NCBI GenBank assembly: GCA_039566865.1 | Contig: CM076948.1 | Span: 21,091,001-21,155,000, forward strand | Direction: 5' to 3' | Source: Aurelia coerulea | Lineage: Eukaryota; Cnidaria; Scyphozoa; Semaeostomeae; Ulmaridae | DNA length: 64,000 nt | Made by a program: the position numbers and the translations under genes | Shown here: positions 59,601-64,000 of the stretch, in pieces | Layout of the letters: every line of letters begins with the position of its first letter | Position numbering within the stretch: the stretch's first letter is position 1 | Notes under the pieces: model-generated | Seen by the model: the letters and a program-made list of their open reading frames with translations, nothing else | Told to the model about the DNA's origin: nothing | The model's database searches: none

Positions 59601-61935
59601 TATTGCTATTGTTACCAAACGATGTATCTATGATCTTTTTGCCAACAGGTTTAGGGGATTCTGGAAGTTGGCATTTGGTAACGTCATGAGAATGCCCGGG
59701 GGGGGTACATAACATGTTCGGGGTACGGGTAGGTTTTTGGGCCCAAAATTCTCTAAACAAGGGTCCTTTTTGGCAGATTTTCCATAAACATGGGTGGGGT
59801 TTCGCTGAAATTCACAAAAAATAGTTAAAAATAGGCAGTTTTGCGCCAAAATTCATCATAAAAGTGGGTACAAACGCAAGCTTCGGTAATTAGAAGAGGG
59901 AGCCTTTCTAAAACCGGGCAACAGACCGCCGTCCATCCACAAGCCATGTACCCCCCTTCCGGGTGAGAATGTTAACTTGAGCATTACTTTTACGCCTGCA
60001 CGCCTCAGGCTGTGAACTTGTAAATTTCTTGAATGAAAGAATTAGTTCTGATAGCTCAGTTTTTTGTTTTCTGTTTTCAATTTACAGAACAGCGAACACA
60101 TGGTAGTTCATGCACCAGGGAAAGAATGGGCTAACCGATCTAAGGCTTCCAAGGATAAGCACTATTTTCGCGGCCATGATACTTATCCAAATAGCAGTGA
60201 TGAACCATACCATGTAAACTTGGGACAATCTGAGACATATCTACGTATGTTGTCACTGTTGAGAGATAACGGGTTTCATGTTACAAACAGCATAGGAAGT
60301 AAGCATTCCCTTTGTCCGTTTATCCTTTCTTTCCTATATGTTTGCTTACTTTTTTATAGACTTGCCCCAAGTCTATCTCTTCAGTCCGTCTTACCGTTCC
60401 CTTTACGGTAGTTCCTGGATCCGCCATTCCAACAATCCGCTCTCTGGACGGAATGTTGGAATGGCGGATCCAGGAAATGGCGGATCCAAGAACTACCGTA
60501 AAGGGAACGGTAAGACGGGCTGAAGAGATAGACTTGGGGCAAGTCTAACTTGTTTACAGCCTAGTTGTTTGTTTTCATTTTTATCCAAATATTTTAAGGT
60601 ACTAGGAACACTGAGAAGTTAAGCTCCTGGAATTATTGTTTTCGATTTTTCCTTAAGATTCTTAGATACCGAGTGCACCAAAATAAACTATGCACTTTTA
60701 CCAGGCCACGATAAATTCATTCATGCATCAGAGCATTTCTTGGAGCACCAGCAAACACAAACCTAGGTAAATTAATCTTCTGTTTCATCCTTCTCTATTA
60801 ATCGTTAACTTCTTAGAGCATAATATGTGTATAGTAAATGTATCTATGTTTTGTTAAACTGTCTATTGTATAAGAAAATCGCATACTTGACCGATTGTTA
60901 AGATTTATGAGCTAATATTTCGGTAAGATCCTCAATTAGATGCCAGTAATTTTTTCTTACATTTTAGTCGTCTATTTATGGAGCTATAAGCGAGTTTCAT
61001 AAAATGTCGATTTCGAAAACACTGAAAACAGTAAAAAAAGGACGATAAAATTGTCAATGGATTCAACATGAATAGACAACGAGAGAACGTTCTTGTGATG
61101 ATTTGGGGATTTAGAAATCGATCAGTTACGATCCAACTGTATCATTCCTGTGTCAAGGAGGCCAGCAAGCATGGAGTCTTGTTGAAGTTTTGATTTGTGA
61201 CGGCTTCGGGCGGCACTTTATTGCAATTATTACAGAATTTCGCAACAGGCTGATCCTTGAAATAATGCTCGTGCAGAATCAACAAGCCTTTTATGAACAT
61301 ATAGTTTCCTATGAATGAAGTTCGATATTTGAATTAATTGCTTGCTCTGAAATGCTCTGAAGATGCCCTATTGAGCGAAACTAATCAGCATTGAAATGAA
61401 AAAGCTCACAAAAGATAAAATTGATGCCTGTTTTTTTCGAGTTGTTAGGCCCTCTTTATAGGTATGCTAGACATAAGAAAGTTAGATCTTTGTCCTTGCA
61501 GGTTTACTCGTTGTTCCTCCTAATAAGGATGTACACATTAGGCCCTATTCAACTGTATGCTAGACAAATGAAGATTATAGTTTTGCCCTTGCAGGTTTAC
61601 TTGTTGTACCTCCTAATAAGGATGTGCACATTAGGCCATCTCCAACTGTATGCTAGACATATGAAGATTATAGTTTTGTCCTTGCAGGTTTACTTGTTGT
61701 ACCTCCTAATAAGGATGTGCACATTAGGCCCTATTCAACTGTATGCTAGACATATGAAGATTATATTTTTGCCCTTGCAGGTTTACTCGTTGTTCCTCCT
61801 AATAAGGATGTACAGGTTCATTATACCACCAACTTGATTGATGCAAAGTTTGATATAAAGTTGTTTATCACAATCAAAGATGAAGACGGAGAAAAAGAGT
61901 TGAAAGGATGGAAAACAATCCAGTACACAGAGTAA
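47673..61935 (+). CDS. Unrecognised five-exon gene, main exon interrupted by a transposon
   Basis: Exons: 47673-47737 (ATG at 47696), 51536-51611, 53605-54159 continued at 55038-55078, 60088-60298, 61781-61935 (TAA). All GT..AG borders and phases agree, giving 359 residues if the TTAA element 54160-55033 and one TTAA copy are ignored. Begins MAESSVNVVPIQHK; exon 2 is hydrophilic (EEKQLYTREDMVTAFEKNGD); exon 3 has a basic stretch (NKRRESKISSLK) then a β-rich region with alternating aromatic residues (FYIHCEKPNCYVQYL, FALEIAACDENDDYYVSDYD, GYLYISDRLTG); exon 4 is polar (HAPGKEWANRSKASKDK); exon 5 looks like β-strands (KFDIKLFITIKDEDGEKELK). No signal peptide or membrane segment. I do not recognise the family; a β-rich intracellular protein is all I can infer. 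Confidence 0.6.
47696..47737 (+). CDS. Unrecognised gene: first coding exon
   Basis: Fourteen codons from the ATG; acceptor TTTCTTTTTCAG at 47672 shows a 5' UTR intron upstream. Donor GTATTA. Confidence 0.55.
47772..48168. mobile_element. G-tract-ended element with minisatellite core
   Basis: Begins ACCCAGAGGGGGGGGGG TACTTTG, ends ..CAAGTCCCCCCC. The core (47949-48064) is four near-identical 30-bp units GGGGTATGCTTTTCACCGAT + TTTTGCGTTT. Short frames here are by-products. The same type occurs at 59694 and 63595. Confidence 0.7.
48169..48440 (-). mobile_element. AAGAAACT-rich MITE, degenerate copy
   Basis: TTTTTTATAAGAAACT at 48173; the interior near 48268-48345 (GTACCTTTCGAGTAATATAG, GGAAACAAGTGAAAA) matches copy 1 (4107-4486) inverted. 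Ends diverged. Confidence 0.6.
48660..49060 (+). mobile_element. Partial copy of the 54160-type TTAA element
   Basis: ACCTTAAATGGTCAAAATTG, AGGGGTTTAAATGAAACAATG and ATTACGGAGCGG blocks align with 54553-54975 in the same order. The left half is missing and the right end is C-rich like the others. Confidence 0.7.
49090..49475. mobile_element. Element with repeated CTTATTAGAGAGGGGG words
   Basis: Left ATATTAAGCCCCTGGGGCTT and right GGGGCTTAATAGACC are inverse; the inside has five spaced copies of TTATTAGAGAGGGGGGCTTA-like words at both sides of a plain centre. Superfamily unknown. Confidence 0.5.
49476..49859. other. Intron sequence, no feature
   Basis: AT-rich; no exon or structured repeat identified. 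Confidence 0.35.
49860..50190 (-). pseudogene. LINE ORF2 C-terminal fragment
   Basis: Minus strand encodes HKFKHNFRDTVNPMCPTSDG, ETEHFLLLCP-like (DTEHFLLLCPFL), and after a frameshift near 50065 RRSLLAGVVELL, LFLYGDKDL and FIHTTGRFD. This is the CxxxxxxETxxHFLxxCP zinc-knuckle end found after RT in many non-LTR elements. It is antisense to the host gene. Confidence 0.75.
50560..51228 (+). pseudogene. LINE 3' end with tail
   Basis: Encodes GLRSIKYFGAKL, then SVSFNIFKSKLKEFFVNGY (pattern SIRYFGxKLWNxLPxxIKxSxSxxxFKxxLK). The 3' UTR contains a poly-G run (50942-50957) and ends in GATGTATTTAGATGTATTTG and TGAAAACTGAAACTGAAAAC, a LINE-style short tandem tail. Only the last ~60 codons survive. Different family from 49860. 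Confidence 0.7.
51536..51611 (+). CDS. Unrecognised gene: second coding exon
   Basis: Acceptor TTTATTCTGCAG, donor GTACAC, 25 codons plus one base, open only in the frame that joins its neighbours. Confidence 0.6.
51628..51735 (+). mobile_element. Fragment of AAGAAACT-rich MITE
   Basis: TTTTTTTTAAGAAACCGCTTATAAGAAACG then two more TTAAGAAAC/CTAAGAAACTT words. Begins 17 bp after the donor of exon 51536-51611. Confidence 0.55.
52093..52778. mobile_element. Foldback element with ~200-bp arms
   Basis: Arms start at CGCGTAATTATGGCGGCCTA and end at the inverse near 52778 (GGTCGCCATATTATGCG); they share AACTGCAATATAAAGATAGC and its inverse. The centre carries a ~45-bp direct duplication (AACAGAATTGATGTTGTCGT at 52306 and 52350) and TATAATTTACTTG-type repeats. 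Confidence 0.75.
52808..53582. mobile_element. TTAA-flanked element, copy A
   Basis: TTAA at 52808 and 53579; ends CCCTATCTGGACCGGG / CCCGGTCCAGGG. G-tract near the left end (GAGGGGGGCTAAATT) pairs with C-tract near the right. It stops 22 bp before the acceptor of the main exon. Confidence 0.8.
53605..55078 (+). pseudogene. Unrecognised gene: main exon split by a TTAA element
   Basis: Opens after ATTTCTTGCTTCTTAG and encodes 185 residues to GFKRH, then runs into the transposon at a TTAA (54156-54159) and stops at TGA (54246-54248). Past the element, the frame resumes exactly (KASDDLGYFEFNLP) and ends at a GTAAGT donor (55079). Without the insertion the exon would be 596 nt and phase-correct. 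Confidence 0.7.
54156..55037. mobile_element. TTAA-flanked element, copy B, inside a coding exon
   Basis: TTAA at 54156-54159 and 55034-55037. Ends CCCTATTACTACCGGGGGGG / CCCGGTATTAATAGGG. No coding sequence. It holds five TGACGTCA palindromes and CACGTG-type sites. Its core recurs at 57895-58645 and 48660-49060. The CCCTAT ends and TTAA target suggest a piggyBac-mobilised MITE. Confidence 0.88.
55155..57155. mobile_element. Two-kilobase TTAA-flanked element
   Basis: TTAA at 55155-55158 then GGTAGCATCCCCCC; inverse GGGGGGATTCTACC then TTAA at 57152-57155. Interior is AT-rich without a transposase frame. Its right TTAA is also the left target of the next element. Confidence 0.7.
57152..57671. 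mobile_element. TTAA-flanked element, copy C
   Basis: TTAA at 57152 and 57668; CCCTATTTTGGTTGGGG at the left; at the right CCCCCCAACCAAAATAGGA then an extra ~25 bp ending ACTATAGGG. Shares the CCCTAT..G-tract design with copies A and B but a different core. Confidence 0.75.
57672..57894. other. Intron sequence, no feature
   Basis: Unique-looking AT-rich DNA between TTAA elements. Confidence 0.3.
57895..58670. mobile_element. Truncated relative of copy B
   Basis: Aligns with 54232-54990 throughout (AAGATAAAGAGCTGAAACTT, GATCACGTGAC, ACACGTGGTCAGC, GTGACGTCATGGATGTAA). The outer ends and TTAA sites are lost; a C-tract (58650-58668) marks the right side. Confidence 0.8.
58671..59105. repeat. 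Dispersed repeat fragment
   Basis: The block around 58785-58850 (GATAGGCTGATGGACGCTAT) is the inverse of one at about 2970-3030. No exon found. Confidence 0.4.
59106..59319. mobile_element. 206-bp TTAA-flanked MITE
   Basis: TTAA at 59106 and 59316. Ends AGGCAGTCTATCACG / CGTGATAGACTGCCT, near perfect, continuing loosely through GATTGGG/CCAATC. Confidence 0.8.
59694..59963. mobile_element. G-tract-ended element
   Basis: CCCGGGGGGGGTACATAACA at the left and CATGTACCCCCCTTCCGGGT at the right. (GTT)n at 59487-59521 lies just outside. Same design as 47772 and 63595. Confidence 0.65.
60088..60298 (+). CDS. Unrecognised gene: fourth coding exon
   Basis: Acceptor TTTTCAATTTACAG, donor GTAAGC, 70 codons plus one base. 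Includes KHYFRGHDTYPNSSDEPYHV and YLRMLSLLRDNGFHV. Confidence 0.65.
60359..60545. mobile_element. Near-perfect TA-flanked palindromic MITE
   Basis: TA|GACTTGCCCCAAGTCTATCT and its inverse before TA (60546-60547). Arms of ~77 bp nearly identical. A 17-bp segment (TGGCGGATCCAGGAA and TGGCGGATCCAAGAA) is duplicated in the right half. The end itself is a small palindrome (GACTTGCCCCAAGTC). Lies 60 bp after a donor site of the unrecognised gene. Confidence 0.8.
60548..61444. other. Intron sequence, no feature
   Basis: No exon, no structured repeat seen. Confidence 0.35.
61445..61816 (+). repeat. Four 93-bp tandem copies of acceptor plus exon start
   Basis: Units end in TTGCAG|GTTTACTYGTTGTWCC; the four exon-start points are 61502, 61595, 61688 and 61781, exactly 93 bp apart. 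The fourth leads into the true terminal exon. In the gene's frame the earlier copies reach TAG within ~21 codons. Confidence 0.9.
61781..61935 (+). CDS. Unrecognised gene: terminal exon
   Basis: Acceptor TTTTTGCCCTTGCAG; reads LLVVPPNKDVQVHYTTNLID and on to GWKTIQYTE, TAA. The acceptor and first ~35 nt are repeated three times upstream at 93-bp spacing. Confidence 0.65.
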
Positions 61936-62132
61936 TTTGTGTCCTGTTAACACGTGAGTACTTTCAAATTCTAACATCTGTGTGCCAATCAAAATTCACG
62001 CTGTCTGGTTCCCTGTGGCTAGCTCGTATAACAGTTGATCTCGTATTACATCAACACAGGAATTTGAAACCACAAAGTGATTTGACCTTAACAGGACTGC
62101 CTCTGTGCTCTGGGTCAGGATACAGTAGTGGG

Positions 62133-62138
62133 AATAAA
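62133..62138 (+). promoter_or_regulatory. Candidate polyadenylation signal AATAAA
   Basis: 198 bp after the stop codon of the unrecognised gene; well placed for its 3' end. Confidence 0.45.
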
Positions 62139-62821
62139 CACAGTTCCTACAAGGTAGGCGCCTTTGGTTTTATCAAAACTATTTCTTCGTTATGAGTTCA
62201 TAGGAAGCTATTTAACTGGCATTACGTCATTGAATTTCTAAATTGTAAACCAGAATAATGACAGACTTTTGCTTGATACCATATTGTAGTTATCCATGGA
62301 CTATGTATAGTCGTGTTCATGAGGAAAATTTCACGAATATGTTTCGTCAGCAGGCTTAGAACGTGTTCATTCCCCTAACAAGATAGCACGTGCAAAAGCG
62401 TGCTCATGTCATTGCTGTATAAGTTTTAACATATTAGGAAACGTGCCCAGTGATTTTCACCACACTCGTTGGGTAAGAGCGACGTAAAAGAATCAACCGA
62501 CTGAATATGAACAACAAAACTTCGTTGTTTACATAGTTGAGACCATTCAGACCAATCTCCTCAGGAATTGTAGTAATCGGTAATTGGTTCATCAAGGGCA
62601 GGCAAGTACTGTAAAATATTTGACCCCATGTTTGGCCAAATAAATTGGAAAAATAACCGGTTATTTTATCACTCAGTACGACTTTCCTGCCAAAAACAAC
62701 CAGTTTTTGAGACAAAGGTAAAACGTCACAAAAATCAAGTTTTCTAACCTCTTGTCTCACCAGGGCCGGGTTGTTCAAACCATGATTAACGCTAATCTTG
62801 GATTATCATAAAGTTTACCTG

Positions 62822-63095
62822 TAAGGTGGTTCTACCTTTGTCCGCCAAATTTAAGCACTGAAGACCAGTATCTCAAATTTCTGCACAAGCGGTTCTACCC
62901 TTGTCCGCCAAATTTACGGAAAAAAGACCAAAACTTCAAATTTTTCTCCCAAAGTGGTTCTACCTTTAGCAAATTTCCGGAAAAAGAATAGGATTTCAAA
63001 TTTTTCACCAACTTGTTTCTGCCTTTGTCCATCAAATTTCCGAAAAAAAGACCAGGATTTCAAATTTTTCACCAAAGCGGTCCTACCTTTGTCCG
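62822..63095. repeat. Minisatellite of ~65-bp units
   Basis: Four to five diverged units of GGTTCTACCTTTGTCCGCCA + AATTTxCGGAAAAAGACCxG + ATTTCAAATTTTTC. ACCGGTTTTGGGACAAAGGT-like words flank it at both sides (62690-62720 inverted, 63305-63330), so it may be the core of a larger element of ~62658-63330. Confidence 0.7.
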
Positions 63096-63594
63096 GCAAC
63101 TGGTTTTGGGACACTTGTACTTTGATGCCTACAATTACCACTTGCTTTCGAAAACGGTAGTTGGTCGAAACTACCGGTTTTTGGGACAAGTATCGTCAGT
63201 GCTACATCATGTTAAAATTGTCCGTCAAATTGAAGAAACATAACAGAGGAAATTTGCCATAAAAAAACCAGTTTTTGGGACAAAGGTGGTGCAAATTTTT
63301 TCGTGAACTACCGGTTTTGGGACAAAGGTAGGACCATGTTCCCAGTTTGACATACCCATCCTTGGTTCATGAGATAACTAAGTGGAAGCAACTTGAAATA
63401 GAGGTTCTACTGAAGGGCAACATAGATCTCCATTTTTGAGTGATGCAGCTGAGAGAACGGAAATTGCACTAAGAATAAAGAATCTCAATTTGATTGCCTG
63501 ACGTTTTATTAACGTTTGCTGAAAAGTTTGAGCAACTTTAACTCCATAGCGAACCGCGCGGATGGCCTATAAGGGCGGAAAAGACCCAAATAAA

Positions 63595-63935
63595 CACGGG
63601 AGGGGGGGGGGGTTCTGGTAAAGGTACCTGGGGATGTGCCGCGTGCAAGGGTATACTTTTTCGGACTTCTAGTCTAGCAAAGGGCATACTTTTTTGCAAT
63701 TTGGGCCAGCAACGGTCTAGCCAAGGGTATCATTTTTGACAACATTGGTCTAGCGAACGGTCATGATATCATATTTGGCACAAATTTGACAATATTGGTC
63801 GAGGAAATGGCCAAAATTGGTCTAACCAAGGGTACCATTTTCGTAAAAATTAGTATAGCCAACGGTAACCTTTTAGATGCTCGCGGCAGACCCCTACCCA
63901 AAATGTGGCCAAGAACCCTCCCCCCCCCCCCCGTG
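63595..63935. mobile_element. G-tract-ended element with minisatellite core
   Basis: Ends CACGGGAGGGGGGGGGGG GTTCT and inverse AGAACCCTCCCCC...CCGTG. Core is seven or so ~35-bp units of the form GGTCTAGCCAAGGGTAT + CATTTTTGACAA. Third member of the type at 47772 and 59694. Confidence 0.75.
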
Positions 63936-64000
63936 CATATAAACAAGCATTATCTGAGGTAAAAGCCCGTTTACGCTGCTCCGTTTTGTACAAAAGTGGA

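Noticed and set aside
61421..61837. 138-codon frame with three 31-residue repeats
   Set aside because: By-product of a 93-bp tandem repeat whose length is a multiple of three. The supported exon uses a different frame.
62822..63095. CRISPR-like regularly spaced repeats
   Set aside because: Units are contiguous diverged minisatellites in a eukaryotic genome; there are no unique spacers and no cas genes.

Overview
Eukaryotic, intron-rich, AT-rich metazoan DNA. Most bases are transposon-derived and the host genes are split into short exons with GT..AG borders. The repeat spectrum (G-tract-ended elements with minisatellite cores, many TTAA and TA palindromic MITEs, hAT elements with CAGTGGCG ends, BEL/Pao, LINE 3' ends) together with a Vav-type signalling gene suggests a non-bilaterian or marine invertebrate animal. 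An anthozoan cnidarian is my best guess, from general pattern recognition and not from any search.

Layout. (1) 1-12.5 kb: an intron or flank packed with repeats, including a minus-strand hAT-type transposase gene (4706-7943) that begins with an OTU-like domain. It ends in a terminal exon (12193-12477) of an unidentified plus-strand gene. (2) 13-22.6 kb: nested MITEs, an internally deleted piggyBac element (17866-18801) inserted in an older palindromic MITE, a Mutator-like foldback with minisatellite arms (20254-21332), and several copies of a MITE built from repeated AAGAAACT words. (3) 22.7-44.2 kb: the 3' half of a Vav-like guanine-nucleotide exchange factor on the plus strand (end of PH, C1, SH2, SH3), with twelve phase-consistent exons from 26161 to 44155. 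Its introns hold two hAT elements with perfect 8-bp target duplications, a full-length BEL/Pao retrotransposon with apparently identical 455-bp LTRs (28789-36074), and a tRNA-Asp(GTC) abutting an inverted LTR piece. (4) 44.3-47.6 kb: a decayed LINE and plain sequence. (5) 47.7-62 kb: a second plus-strand gene of five exons (359 codons plus stop once a transposon is discounted) whose product I do not recognise. Its introns are a landing zone for TTAA-flanked elements, one of which lies inside the main coding exon. Its last exon is preceded by three tandem decoy copies of its own splice acceptor. (6) 62-64 kb: minisatellite-like repeats and one more G-tract element.

The two host genes run in the same direction and are separated by about 3.5 kb. 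Nothing in the sequence ties their functions together. No prokaryotic features, CRISPR arrays or rRNA genes were seen. Boundaries of elements are from terminal inverted repeats and target duplications read by eye.
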